Source of the DNA: Cesiribacter andamanensis AMV16
GTDB lineage: Bacteria; Bacteroidota; Bacteroidia; Cytophagales; Cyclobacteriaceae
Direction: 5' to 3'
NCBI RefSeq assembly: GCF_000348925.1
Contig: NZ_AODQ01000008.1
Span: 1-64,000, forward strand
DNA length: 64,000 nt
Shown here: piece after piece, positions 9,244 through 18,901 of the stretch
Layout of the letters: each line of letters begins with the position of its first letter
Position numbering within the stretch: position 1 is the first letter of the stretch
Program-made: the position numbers and the translations under genes
The notes under the pieces: model-generated
What the model was told of the DNA's origin: nothing
The model's database searches: none
Seen by the model: only the letters and a program-made list of their open reading frames with translations

Positions 9244-10752
9244 ATGGTAGAAAGCACGGCTCCCCGCTCAGATGTCTATGATTCGCACCCCCGATCCATT
9301 CGTTCGTATAACTCGACTATACCTGCAAAAGCATGGTATTGGGGTTTTGGACTATGGCTATTCGTGCTGATCTATTGCTATGGACATGCTTTTAAATCAA
9401 GTGCTGTAAATGAAGACGCCGGCTATTACTTAAGCGTAGCCCGCGATCTATATGAAGGGGAAATGTTGTTCCGAGATGTTGCCACGCATTATACACCGCT
9501 CGCCTATGCGCTACTTGCTCCTTCCTTTCTGGTAGATAAATATGGCGCACAGCTAGTTGTGTTCTACCTGATTCTCCTGCTATCGGCCTACCTGATTTAT
9601 AAATTTCTGCAGTTGGTGGCAGGCTCTGGTAAGGCGTCTTACTTTGGCTCTTTCTTTTATCTGTTTGCTGCATTTGCGCTTGGAGGCTATCAAAGCCTTC
9701 TAGAGCCTCTGGTGAATGTATGGGCCATATCAGGCCTATATCTGATTTTTCATATGCGCAAACGGTTTAGCATCTGGTTTCTAGTGGGCGCAGGTGTATG
9801 CACGGCCTTGTCTTTTTTAAGCAAGCAATTCGGCCTAATGATCATTATTCCAGTGGCACTGGCGATACTACTCCCTGGTGAAAACTATCAAAAAAGTGTT
9901 AAGCAGCGGGTGAAAATGTTAATAGTATATGGCCTGGCAGCCTTTTTACCCATTGCTGCTGGTTTACTTGTAGTGCGGAGTATGGAAGTTGATCTTGTAA
10001 TAATTCTTACTCAATGGAGTGGTGGTGGTTATGGCGACCATAGCCTGTTCCAGTACCTGAAAGCAGAACTATGGTTTCTGCTTAAGACAGCGCCCTTTTT
10101 ACTACTGATGATAGTAGGCAAAACAGCTTTTCGCACCCATACGAGCAGTATTCTGGTCCTGCTTCTAGCACTCCTTGCCTTTAGCTTGCCACTTTATTTT
10201 AAAACCTATCCCCATTATTTTCTGCTGCAGCTTCCATATATATCCATGCTTGCCGGGCTTTTGCTTTTAGTCGGCATAGAAAGCAGGACCAAAAGGGGGC
10301 TACCAAAGCTTGTTTATCTACTGATGTTTATACTCCCTTTGGGCTATTACACGTATCGTGCTGTGGCTACCACCCTCCATATTTACGGGCAAGACCGAAG
10401 TGCTCAACTGAAAGTTGCCACAAAGGTGAAATCGGCTGTTGGCAGCTCCAATACCCTGGTCCTAGACCATTACTACCTCTATTATCTTGCTAACCTGGAG
10501 CCTCCGTTAAAATCTGAGATGGGGTACAGCTATCTGAATTCGTACGAACATAAGCCCAGCACATTGCAGGAATTACTTAATCAAGCCGACTTCTTAGTGG
10601 TGAGTGATGCTACTGTTAAAGGCAATGCCCAGATCATGTCCTATATACACCATCAGAGCCAGAAGATTATACAGCTGGAGCCAGGGCTTAGCTTGTATCA
10701 GAAAGTAGATGCTCCTACTGCTAAAAAGCAGGACAGTACAGCTCAGGAATGA
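9244..10752 (+). CDS. GT-C-type membrane glycosyltransferase (GT39-like)
   Basis: This 502-residue protein has about eleven hydrophobic segments. The first periplasmic loop has 'NEDAGYYLSVARDL' (56-69), with an acidic pair, and 'FRDVATHYTP' shortly after, which is the layout of PMT/ArnT-like GT-C transferases. The last 90 residues form a soluble domain with no motif I recognise. It is the only plus-strand gene within the membrane-protein block and is convergent with 10743-12332, the stop regions overlapping by ten bases. It presumably adds a residue to a lipid-linked or surface glycan from a polyprenyl-phosphate donor. Confidence 0.75.
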   Translation: MVESTAPRSDVYDSHPRSIRSYNSTIPAKAWYWGFGLWLFVLIYCYGHAFKSSAVNEDAGYYLSVARDLYEGEMLFRDVATHYTPLAYALLAPSFLVDKYGAQLVVFYLILLLSAYLIYKFLQLVAGSGKASYFGSFFYLFAAFALGGYQSLLEPLVNVWAISGLYLIFHMRKRFSIWFLVGAGVCTALSFLSKQFGLMIIIPVALAILLPGENYQKSVKQRVKMLIVYGLAAFLPIAAGLLVVRSMEVDLVIILTQWSGGGYGDHSLFQYLKAELWFLLKTAPFLLLMIVGKTAFRTHTSSILVLLLALLAFSLPLYFKTYPHYFLLQLPYISMLAGLLLLVGIESRTKRGLPKLVYLLMFILPLGYYTYRAVATTLHIYGQDRSAQLKVATKVKSAVGSSNTLVLDHYYLYYLANLEPPLKSEMGYSYLNSYEHKPSTLQELLNQADFLVVSDATVKGNAQIMSYIHHQSQKIIQLEPGLSLYQKVDAPTAKKQDSTAQE

Positions 10753-12332
10753 GCCTCCGCTGAAAGCTGTTGATTTGCCGATCTCCTTCTTCTTTGCATA
10801 TAGGATTTCATCCCTACATAAAGCTGCCAGAGAAGCCAGGCCAGCGTACAATACAGCAACGGATAGGTCTGCAGCATATACCTGACTTCTACATAGCGTA
10901 CTCCCCACAAACCAAAACATAGAAAAAGGGCCGTAGATACATAGAAAGTACCAAACAGGATCTTCTGCTGCACCTGCCCTTTCGCAAACAGGAGAAAAAG
11001 GAAGATACTGGCATGTAAGAGTACATTTAGTCCATACAAGCCTGTTTTTATCAAGAGCTGCAGCAGGCTGTAGCCGTCTGCTGAAGGTTGGAGCCCCGCA
11101 TAGCCCGAGCTATAACTATGAAAAATAAATTCTTTGTAAAGCTTAAGGGGTGTGATGACATAATAACGAAATGGGGCGTTCGCTTTAAACTGCTCGGTCA
11201 GCTCCAGAAAATGTTGCTTTACCTCCTCTTCGCAGAGAGGAGGAGTTTCGCCCGGCCCGTAGGCTCGGATGCCAATACCCTGCTCAAGCTTAAACCGATA
11301 GCAATCCTGCAGAGCCAGTAACCCCCTCCTTACATCCTCCCGGCTATATCCCTGAAGCGCATAGGCGGGAAGTGAGGCTACATAGGCATCAATGGCATAA
11401 GTAGTTTCCTCCTCTGCGCCACGTATCAGCTGAAAGCCAAGCAACTCGGCCCTGGGCCTGTCCCATGCCGACCACCAGCCTCGAAAGGCATTCTGCCCTT
11501 TTCCCCAGATCATGGGATCTTCGTGGTAAAATTTCTCGAGCACGATCAGATCACCGGTAATGCTATAGTTCCGCACTGTCCATGGCAGCAACAGCAGCAG
11601 TAATCCTACCGAAAAATACAGACCAGCGCTGAAATAAGACCAGCCTCTGCGTATTAACAGGTAGAGCACTAGCACTGCAAAAGCCAGGATCAGGAACAGG
11701 TTAAGCGGCCTGGTGAGCACCATGGCAGCTGCAGAAAGCCCACAGAGCATCCACCATCCCGTCTGCATTTTCTTCAGGGCTTTGTAAAAAAGGAAAAGTG
11801 TGATTACCACCAGACTAGGGTGTAGGGCTTCGGTAATGGTTGAATACAAGCCCACCATAAGAAAAGGAGAGCTTCCATACAGGATGCCTGCAGCATAGCT
11901 TATTCGTGAATTCTTAAAAATATCCCAGCTGAGCAGCGTGAGTAAAACAGCTGAAAAAGCGAATAAAAAGCATTGTGTAAACCGGATATAATAATGTGCA
12001 CCGACTTCACCAAAAAGAAGATAATGAGCACCATAGAATAAGGGGTAGCCAGGTGTACGCCTGACAGCCATATGGGGGTTTCCAGGATCTAATGTAAAGC
12101 CCTCCCCCTTCGCATAATGCCTGATCTGCGGCAGGTACCATTCATTATCGACACTGTAGACCGTATACCCATGTACCAGGCTTTGCCCATTCTGTATTTC
12201 ATTTGTTGGGTTAAGTTGTTTGATATGATATCGATTCAACTCATTGATACCAACAGATAATAACAGACTGAATATGAACAGAAGAAGTAAATAGCGCTTT
12301 GAGGGGGGATGGTTGGAAAAACGTAGTGGCAT
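10743..12332 (-). CDS. GT39/ArnT-like membrane glycosyltransferase
   Basis: A 529-residue polytopic protein. The first periplasmic loop includes 'NEWYLPQIRHYAKG' followed by 'VRRTPGYPLF', the same R-x-PGYP signature as the gene at 7608-9062, so the two are related GT-C proteins. A long periplasmic stretch around 270-400 contains several Cys residues. The C-terminus is cytoplasmic and basic ('MQRRRRSANQQ'). It lies 11 bases downstream of the gene at 12344-13981 on the same strand, so they are probably co-transcribed. Several similar but non-identical transferases in one locus suggest a glycan with several different residues or branches. Confidence 0.78.
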   Translation of the reverse strand: MPLRFSNHPPSKRYLLLLFIFSLLLSVGINELNRYHIKQLNPTNEIQNGQSLVHGYTVYSVDNEWYLPQIRHYAKGEGFTLDPGNPHMAVRRTPGYPLFYGAHYLLFGEVGAHYYIRFTQCFLFAFSAVLLTLLSWDIFKNSRISYAAGILYGSSPFLMVGLYSTITEALHPSLVVITLFLFYKALKKMQTGWWMLCGLSAAAMVLTRPLNLFLILAFAVLVLYLLIRRGWSYFSAGLYFSVGLLLLLLPWTVRNYSITGDLIVLEKFYHEDPMIWGKGQNAFRGWWSAWDRPRAELLGFQLIRGAEEETTYAIDAYVASLPAYALQGYSREDVRRGLLALQDCYRFKLEQGIGIRAYGPGETPPLCEEEVKQHFLELTEQFKANAPFRYYVITPLKLYKEFIFHSYSSGYAGLQPSADGYSLLQLLIKTGLYGLNVLLHASIFLFLLFAKGQVQQKILFGTFYVSTALFLCFGLWGVRYVEVRYMLQTYPLLYCTLAWLLWQLYVGMKSYMQRRRRSANQQLSAEAHS

Positions 12333-12343
12333 AGCATTACCTT

Positions 12344-13981
12344 CTAGCGGCTCTGGATGAAATAGAGACCTTCCAGTTCGTCTCTATGAGTGGTCTTCAG
12401 CTGAAGTGGTATTTTGTAGGTTTCCTGACAATACCGTTCTAACACCTTTTGTAGACCAGGCTCATCCGTCAGCAGAACGCCCCTTCCGGACTGCAACAGA
12501 ACAAGAAAGGTGGCCGCCCCTCTCTGCTGAAGAAAATTCTGCGCGGTAGGACTTCCTGAAAACCATCCGCTGATATAGACCCTTGAGAAGTCAGTAACAT
12601 CCCGGCTCGAACTGCCGGTAATGTAAGTTAGATACGGAAGGGCGGGTGTGCTGAAGCGACCTGCCAGAATCAGGGTTTTGTCTTCCAGTACTGCTAATTG
12701 CTGCAGTTGCTGAAATTGTCTCCCATAGATTCTTCTGTTTTCTATCGTCCGGAGGGACGAGTTGCCTAAATAGGTTGTAAGCACAAATAGGTAAAGCCCA
12801 ATACCCCATACAGGAAGATGAATGGGGAGTTTATTTAGAAAACTTCTAAAGAAAATAAATACAAGGGGCAAATGAAGCAGGAAGAACACTACACGCTCTT
12901 TTAGGTTTTTTTCCAGGAGAATAACCAGCAGCAGCAGCAGGCTACTACACAGGCAATACCAGAGGGAAGGACGTAGTGAAGCATTGTATGCAAAGATGAG
13001 CAATAGCGGTAAAGCGAGCAGGTACACACTCCAAGGCGTGCTATAGTAAAAAAAATAGTAGATATCCCCTGGTATACGCTTAAGATAGTGTTGAAGGGGC
13101 GCTGCCAGCTTTTGCGACCGCTGACAATTCAACACAGCCTGAAGGCGGTCTGGTGCAGTGTAGGGAAGGCTGGCATTCCGGAAAAGCAGAAAGGCAGTTT
13201 CCGTAAATCCATTTTCCAGAAAGCAATCCTGCAGCACCTGAGGAGTTGGATTGTCCTGCAACATGCCCCTGATCTGGTTATAGCTATAGAAGTCTGAATA
13301 TCCGTTTTTTTCGTAATAGGATTTATCAAAAGTATAGAGTATTATAAACTGCAGCAATAACATACCCACAAATACTCCCAAACGTACCAGAGCAATCTTT
13401 TTATGATAAAAATGAAAATACAGAAAAAACAACAATAGGAAAGCAGCGACTACCATTGCCACTTCTTTCCGTACTAAAAAGCTAAGACCCAAAAAAAATA
13501 GAGCGCCTACAAAAGTGCCCCAACCACTCTGGCTATCACTAATCAGGATAACTACACAACACAAACCGGCCAGGGCCAGGGTATAGGACAGGGTGGTGAA
13601 TTGCAAAAACAGGACGCTATGAAACAGGATCGGAACCAGGAGAAGATAGGCTTTTGTAAACTGTTCCGGTCCCGCCAATCGCCTGATGGATCTTATAATA
13701 GAGAGGTGGCTTAGTAGGGTGGCTATCAAAAAAAACCAGAGATAACTATTATAGGTAGCCAGTAAGGCATTGCTTGCTTTAAACAGCAATCCCAGCAGTA
13801 CATTTATAAAGACCAGGTATTCACTTGTTTCAGCACCCCAGATCCCCGAGGAGATGAGCATCATGAGTACATCGTCGTTCTCCTCAAAGCGGTATAACCC
13901 GCCTAATAGTATAGTTAATAAAAGGAATAAATGAAAACCTAGAATAACTGGAAAAGAAACTAATGTGGTAATTCTTTTCAT
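12344..13981 (-). CDS. Polytopic membrane protein, GT-C-like, function unknown
   Basis: The 545 residues contain ten or more hydrophobic helices. After the first helix comes 'FEENDDVLMMLISSGIWG', an acidic first-loop motif that resembles GT-C glycosyltransferases, but there is no R-x-PGYP signature. A soluble C-terminal domain of about 120 residues follows the last helix. It is 48 bases downstream of the stop of the next minus-strand gene (14029-15984) and 11 bases upstream of 10743-12332. I do not recognise a named family. A glycan transferase or polymerase role is inferred from its place in the locus. Confidence 0.65.
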   Translation of the reverse strand: MKRITTLVSFPVILGFHLFLLLTILLGGLYRFEENDDVLMMLISSGIWGAETSEYLVFINVLLGLLFKASNALLATYNSYLWFFLIATLLSHLSIIRSIRRLAGPEQFTKAYLLLVPILFHSVLFLQFTTLSYTLALAGLCCVVILISDSQSGWGTFVGALFFLGLSFLVRKEVAMVVAAFLLLFFLYFHFYHKKIALVRLGVFVGMLLLQFIILYTFDKSYYEKNGYSDFYSYNQIRGMLQDNPTPQVLQDCFLENGFTETAFLLFRNASLPYTAPDRLQAVLNCQRSQKLAAPLQHYLKRIPGDIYYFFYYSTPWSVYLLALPLLLIFAYNASLRPSLWYCLCSSLLLLLVILLEKNLKERVVFFLLHLPLVFIFFRSFLNKLPIHLPVWGIGLYLFVLTTYLGNSSLRTIENRRIYGRQFQQLQQLAVLEDKTLILAGRFSTPALPYLTYITGSSSRDVTDFSRVYISGWFSGSPTAQNFLQQRGAATFLVLLQSGRGVLLTDEPGLQKVLERYCQETYKIPLQLKTTHRDELEGLYFIQSR

Positions 13982-14028
13982 GGTGATAGAGGCACGCTCT
14001 AACTGAATTTTAAAATACTAATTTCAAT

Positions 14029-15984
14029 CTACTCACACACCGGCAACTCAATATGATAGATTGAAATTTCATTACTTCTTAACAACAAGTTATAGTGAGA
14101 GAAAATATGTAAGAGGGTATCATTTTTCAAATCAGAAACGTAAATCTTTGGCTGGGCTACCCTTATAAAGTCACATACAATCCCTTGATTGGGTTTCAAT
14201 AAACGTTGTCTTTGCTTGAATCTATTCAAGGAAGAATTGAAAATATATTTTTTTTCAATACTAATTGCTTGTTCATCAATAGGATGTAGTGGCAAATCCA
14301 AAATAATGATTGGCTCAAAGAAGAATCTGTCAGACAGATAAAGGAAATAGTTATACCCCAGATTATAAACGTTTAAATTTTTAGTGAAAATATTAGTCTC
14401 CGGCGCAATATTTTTGGAAAATAAAATAGTTTGCGGGTAAGGCGTATCAACAATATCTCCAAAATCAGCTTGCATAACTTCTCTTGAATTCATGAGTGTA
14501 TCACACTTACTCGCCCATTGCTTATTTATTGGAAATGTATTTATACCGTTCAACAATATAAGGAGTGACAAGACAGGAAGAAGAATGTAATGAAGAGCAT
14601 ACCCTTTCATGAGTGAGAACAGAAAATAGAATAGCATGAAACTAATTATAATAAAGGCGGGTACAGAAAAAAACTGTACTGAGTCCAACATATTATGAAG
14701 TAGCGCCCATGTCGAAGAACAAACTATTAGCATACCATATACAAAAAGCAAGACTAGCTTTAAATTCTGTATCCGTTTAGCTACATGCTTAATAGTATAA
14801 AAGCGCGTCAGATATACTACTGTAATAAAGAGAATAATAAGTACAGGCACATAAACTATATGGAGCTTTAGGATTGAGCCAACAAATATTCTGCCCATCA
14901 GAAGAAATTTAGAAATGCTTAATTCAAAGCTTTCTCCTGAATCTAAATCTGAAAAAGAATATTGACCGAAAAAATCATTAACGACTCCATAGAAGATTAA
15001 ATAAAAAGCAATACTTGCAGTAATTACTGTAAGCTGCATAGTAATATCTTTTATAGAATTTTTTCCATATAGCTGATATAGAAGGAGTATAGCTACGCCA
15101 CCAAATGTTACGGGCGCTATAGTTATAGAAACTGTAGAGGCAATTAACAATGCAAGAACAGCCCTGTAAAACGCTCTTTTCGACACGTAGTAAAGCGCCA
15201 ATCCTAAACCTATATAAGGTGGCATATATTTAATCAGGGTAGGTCCTTGTGCAAATACCGAGAGATCAGATAGAAATCTAAACTCTTTATAGAAATCAAA
15301 AACATATCCATGAAGGAAAAGTCCGATCAGAGAGACAAAATAACACATCACATCAGGACCATTATAGAGCTTCTTAGCAAGGATGAAAAAAATATAGCTA
15401 ATATAAAAGAGCAACACAGCAGGTACAGCGACCTGTAGCACATAGATAACAGGTATTTGTGTAAGGGAAGATATAAAGACTGTGAGATGTAATTCAAAAT
15501 AATGATAGGGTGCTGCAGAGACTTTATTAACTGAATCCGGAGTGACTGTCTCCACCGAAAAATATTTTATATAAGCAGCTACTTTAGCATAGAAACCATC
15601 ATCTCCCAACCCAAGATCATTACAGTCTACCCATAACGAACGCATGGAAAAGTACGAAAAGAAGAGAGTGAAAACGATAAACTGCAAAGCATACAGCTTA
15701 TAACTGTGCTGTATTACCTCACTATTACTATAGCTTACTTTGTTGGTCCCAATTAAATCATATACCAACAATGCAAGTAATCCGAAGGTTAGCAAAAATA
15801 TCGTATTCCCATTGGTATTGATAATTGCACAAATGCTCACAAGTAGCATAAAGGTTATTACTGGAAATGTATTGGAGATTTGTCGACCAAGGAGTATGTG
15901 GAGTATCTGGCCAGCAATTACAGGTATGATAAGAACGCAAATACAGACAAAATATAGCAGGAGTAAATCCAGATAAGAGAGCAT
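14029..15984 (-). CDS. Large AT-rich polytopic membrane protein, function unknown
   Basis: This 651-residue protein has about fourteen hydrophobic segments. The first long loop carries 'GLGDDGFYAKVAAYIKYF' and 'APYHYFELHL', which could be a GT-C acidic site plus acceptor loop. The gene is much richer in A and T than anything around it, with many AAA, ATA and TTA codons, which is consistent with recent acquisition as part of a variable surface-glycan locus. It is followed by 12344-13981 and preceded, after a 75-bp gap, by wecE. It might be a polymerase (Wzy-like) or a GT-C transferase. I cannot decide. Confidence 0.65.
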   Translation of the reverse strand: MLSYLDLLLLYFVCICVLIIPVIAGQILHILLGRQISNTFPVITFMLLVSICAIINTNGNTIFLLTFGLLALLVYDLIGTNKVSYSNSEVIQHSYKLYALQFIVFTLFFSYFSMRSLWVDCNDLGLGDDGFYAKVAAYIKYFSVETVTPDSVNKVSAAPYHYFELHLTVFISSLTQIPVIYVLQVAVPAVLLFYISYIFFILAKKLYNGPDVMCYFVSLIGLFLHGYVFDFYKEFRFLSDLSVFAQGPTLIKYMPPYIGLGLALYYVSKRAFYRAVLALLIASTVSITIAPVTFGGVAILLLYQLYGKNSIKDITMQLTVITASIAFYLIFYGVVNDFFGQYSFSDLDSGESFELSISKFLLMGRIFVGSILKLHIVYVPVLIILFITVVYLTRFYTIKHVAKRIQNLKLVLLFVYGMLIVCSSTWALLHNMLDSVQFFSVPAFIIISFMLFYFLFSLMKGYALHYILLPVLSLLILLNGINTFPINKQWASKCDTLMNSREVMQADFGDIVDTPYPQTILFSKNIAPETNIFTKNLNVYNLGYNYFLYLSDRFFFEPIIILDLPLHPIDEQAISIEKKYIFNSSLNRFKQRQRLLKPNQGIVCDFIRVAQPKIYVSDLKNDTLLHIFSHYNLLLRSNEISIYHIELPVCE

Positions 15985-16059
15985 GCTTTTATAGTAGTGA
16001 TGCTGAAAATGGGAGGATGGTGTATCTTAAGGGGGTAGATGCTGAATCCTAGACTTAAT

Positions 16060-17202
16060 CTAAATCCTATCGCTTGTAGAAAAGAAAGATAAAATTTCCC
16101 TACTAATAGTAGATAGGTGATCGTCAGCTAACTCATAATAGAGAGGCAGTCTAACCAAACGTTCTGAATAAAAGTCAGACCAGGGCAATATCCGTCCGTC
16201 GTGTTTTTCTGTGTAGAACGGACTTTTGTGAAGCGACAAATAATGAAAGACCGCCAGTACTCCCCTTTCCTTCAGATAGGCAATGAGCGCCTCCTGTTCG
16301 GCCGGGCTATGGCATACCACATAGAACATATGCGCATTATTGGTGGCAAACTCCGGAATATGCGGTAGCCTCAGCTTGCCAGCCGCTGCCAGGGGGCTTA
16401 AAGCAAGCTCGTAGTGTTTCCAGAGTTGGCAGCGCTTTTCCTGTATCTGCTCCAGGTGCTCCAGCTGGGCATAAAGAAAGGCCGCTACCACCTCAGAAGG
16501 CAGAAAGGAGCTGCCTACATCTACCCATCCATACTTATCCACTTCTCCTCTGAAGAAAGCGGTACGGTTGGTGCCTTTTTCCCAGATGATCTCCGCCCGT
16601 TTTTCAAAGCGGGGATCATTCACCACCAACATCCCCCCCTCTCCGGCAATGATGTTTTTGGTTTCATGAAAGGAAAAAGCGGCCAGATGGCCAATGCCTC
16701 CCAGGGGCCGCCCCTTGTAATAGCTGTCGATGGCCTGAGCGGCATCCTCTACAACAAAAAGCCCATACTTGTCTGCCAGGGCCATGATCTTGTCCATGTC
16801 GCAGGCAATGCCGGCATAATGTACTGGTACAATTGCTTTTGTTCTGGGGGTGATCAGTTCCTCCAGCCGATCGGCATTCAGGTTCGGATTGTCTGCTGAG
16901 CTGTCGGCAAATACAATCCGTGCGCCCCGAAGCACAAACGCATTGGCGGTAGATACAAAGGTATAGGAAGGCATGATCACCTCATCGCCGGGCTGTATAT
17001 CGAGCAACATGGCGGCCATCTCCAGCGCATCGGTGCAGGAGGTGGTGAGCAGGCATTTTCGGAATCCGTACTTCTCCTGAAAGAATTGCTGACATTTTTT
17101 GGTGAACATGCCATTGCCCGACAGTTTTCCTGAATTAACTGCCTGGTAGATATAATGGGTTTCCTTGCCGGTGAGGTAGGGCTTATTGAAAGGAATGTTC
17201 AT
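16060..17202 (-). CDS. wecE: dTDP-4-amino-4,6-dideoxygalactose transaminase
   Basis: WecE (RffA) converts dTDP-4-keto-6-deoxyglucose plus glutamate to dTDP-4-amino-4,6-dideoxygalactose (Fuc4N) using PLP. The 380 residues align with the family from 'MNIPFNKPYLTGKE' onward. 'EDAAQAIDSYYKGRPLGGIG' positions the cofactor, and 'SFHETKN' supplies the Schiff-base lysine (K182). I use the second Met because it gives this family start and an ATGA overlap of four bases with the upstream wecD-like gene. The enzyme and the next gene form the two-step dTDP-Fuc4NAc pathway known from enterobacterial common antigen. The preceding rmlA/rmlB genes are not in this window. Confidence 0.93.
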   Translation of the reverse strand: MNIPFNKPYLTGKETHYIYQAVNSGKLSGNGMFTKKCQQFFQEKYGFRKCLLTTSCTDALEMAAMLLDIQPGDEVIMPSYTFVSTANAFVLRGARIVFADSSADNPNLNADRLEELITPRTKAIVPVHYAGIACDMDKIMALADKYGLFVVEDAAQAIDSYYKGRPLGGIGHLAAFSFHETKNIIAGEGGMLVVNDPRFEKRAEIIWEKGTNRTAFFRGEVDKYGWVDVGSSFLPSEVVAAFLYAQLEHLEQIQEKRCQLWKHYELALSPLAAAGKLRLPHIPEFATNNAHMFYVVCHSPAEQEALIAYLKERGVLAVFHYLSLHKSPFYTEKHDGRILPWSDFYSERLVRLPLYYELADDHLSTISREILSFFSTSDRI

Positions 17203-17912
17203 GCCGATTGCCAAAAATGATAAATATTCTGCGCTTCTTTGATCTGATAGCCATTATACTCGTAGAATCGGCACGCCTGCTGATTCTGCTTTTGAGTTGC
17301 TACTTCAACTGATGAAAGACCAGCGGCGGCGGCCAGACTTTCTACTCGTCTGATTAATGCTGACCCTATCCCTGTACCTCTAAACGCCGGATTCACAGCT
17401 AACAGGCCTATTTCCACATAATCCTCTTTTCGCTTGTCGGTGATAAAGCCCGCTATTTCTGTGCCAACACTATAGGCCCACACATGATCTGCAATGGTCC
17501 TATCTAAAGACCGATCGAGCCAGGCAGTATAGAGACGGTGATACTCCTGCTTGACAAAATGGGGGTCTGTTCTAAATCTGGAGTGCTGCCCACTCTGCAG
17601 GGCAAGCTGCAGCAGCAATTTGTACTGATAATCTACTCTGCCACAAACATCCTGCAGAGCCAGCCCTGACGTGCAGGCTTGCGCCAGATTCGTTTTTGCG
17701 TAAACAAGCTTCGTATCGGCCAGTCTCCCTCCAGCTTCAAGCATATGTGTATTTGACTGCTCATCATCCGGCGAAACAAACGCATACACTAAAGTGAAGG
17801 CGCTTTGCAGGAGCTGCCTTCGAAGGCTGGCCGGGTCAGTTGCCGAATTAGACGCTAGTACACCAACCGGATAGCCAAAAAAATCACTATCCCACTGTTT
17901 TGAAGTGATCAT
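17199..17912 (-). CDS. wecD: dTDP-fucosamine acetyltransferase (GNAT family)
   Basis: WecD (RffC) N-acetylates dTDP-Fuc4N to dTDP-Fuc4NAc with acetyl-CoA. The 237 residues open with 'WDSDFFGYP', characteristic of this subfamily, and have the GNAT acetyl-CoA loop 'RGTGIGSAL' (178-186) and the C-terminal 'ACRFYEYNGY' segment. It overlaps wecE downstream by four bases (ATGA) and the GT2 gene upstream by 26 bases, so all three are probably translated from one transcript. The pairing with WecE strongly supports the substrate. It is somewhat longer than the E. coli enzyme. Confidence 0.87.
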   Translation of the reverse strand: MITSKQWDSDFFGYPVGVLASNSATDPASLRRQLLQSAFTLVYAFVSPDDEQSNTHMLEAGGRLADTKLVYAKTNLAQACTSGLALQDVCGRVDYQYKLLLQLALQSGQHSRFRTDPHFVKQEYHRLYTAWLDRSLDRTIADHVWAYSVGTEIAGFITDKRKEDYVEIGLLAVNPAFRGTGIGSALIRRVESLAAAAGLSSVEVATQKQNQQACRFYEYNGYQIKEAQNIYHFWQSA

Positions 17913-18858
17913 GACCGTTTACTTTATCCGCTACTATATACACCGGCCTATTTTTCACCGCTTCAAAGATCTTTCCTATATATAGGCCTACCACCCCTAT
18001 CAGCGCAATGACAATTCCTGCCAACAACCAAATGGATACAATTAAACTGGCGTAGCCCATTACCAGAATAGCTCCCCGCAGGTACTGAATGATGACAATT
18101 AGGGCACCAACCAGAGAAAAAAGAGAGATTAGGGTGCCTAGCTTAACGGTAAGCCGCAGGGGTTTATCAGAAAAAGACAAGATGATATCCAGCGCCAGAC
18201 GAAGCAGCTTGGCAAAGTTATAGGCACTATTTCCTTCGGCACGGGAAGCATGTTTTACATCCAGCGAGGTCTGCGCAAAGCCTACCCAGCTGACCATAGA
18301 GGGAAAATACCTGATCTTGTCGCCCATACTGACAATGGCTGTGATCATGCGTGCATGATAAATGCCAAAATTTGCCACCGTATTATCGTAGGGTACGCCG
18401 GTCAGATAAGACAGGATTCTGTAGAAGAGCAGAGAGCTAGTACGCTTAAAAAACCCATCCTGCCGCACAGCACGGCGAGCCAACACAGCATCATAGCCCT
18501 CTCGTGCCTTTGCATATAAGTGTGGGATCTCTTCGGGCACATCCTGCAGGTCGCAGTCCATTACGACCACCCACTCTCCTCGGGCATGCTCCAAGCCTGC
18601 AGTAATGGCATAATGTTGCCCAAAATTACGGCTCAGCCGAACGCCTCTCACAAAAGAATGCTGCCCTGCCAGTGCCGTAATGGTCTCCCAGGCTGGGCCC
18701 GGCCCACGATCATCCACCAGAATGATCTCAAACTCGGATGTAAGGGGCTGGAGTGCATGCGAAACCCTGTGGACCAGTTCAGGCAGGGTAGCAACAGCAC
18801 CATACACCGGGCTAATGACAGAAATATGAACAGGAGAAGGAGAACTCATTTTGACCAT
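17887..18858 (-). CDS. GT2 glycosyltransferase, DPM1/ArnC/GtrB-like
   Basis: This enzyme probably attaches a sugar from a nucleotide donor to polyprenyl phosphate. Such donors are what GT-C transferases use, several of which lie next door. It has a GT2 nucleotide-binding start ('SVISPVYGAVATLPELV'), 'LVDDRGPG', a metal-binding 'DCDLQD' and two C-terminal membrane helices as in ArnC/GtrB proteins. I start at ATG 18858 (323 residues). The frame also opens at a TTG 39 bases upstream, but a possible promoter-like TATTTTG lies between. The overlap with wecD suggests that Fuc4NAc could be its sugar, which is inference. Confidence 0.85.
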   Translation of the reverse strand: MVKMSSPSPVHISVISPVYGAVATLPELVHRVSHALQPLTSEFEIILVDDRGPGPAWETITALAGQHSFVRGVRLSRNFGQHYAITAGLEHARGEWVVVMDCDLQDVPEEIPHLYAKAREGYDAVLARRAVRQDGFFKRTSSLLFYRILSYLTGVPYDNTVANFGIYHARMITAIVSMGDKIRYFPSMVSWVGFAQTSLDVKHASRAEGNSAYNFAKLLRLALDIILSFSDKPLRLTVKLGTLISLFSLVGALIVIIQYLRGAILVMGYASLIVSIWLLAGIVIALIGVVGLYIGKIFEAVKNRPVYIVADKVNGHDHFKTVG

Positions 18859-18901
18859 AGAAAGGTGCAAAATAGTGTTTCCTTTCGGAGATAACAACCG
18901 C

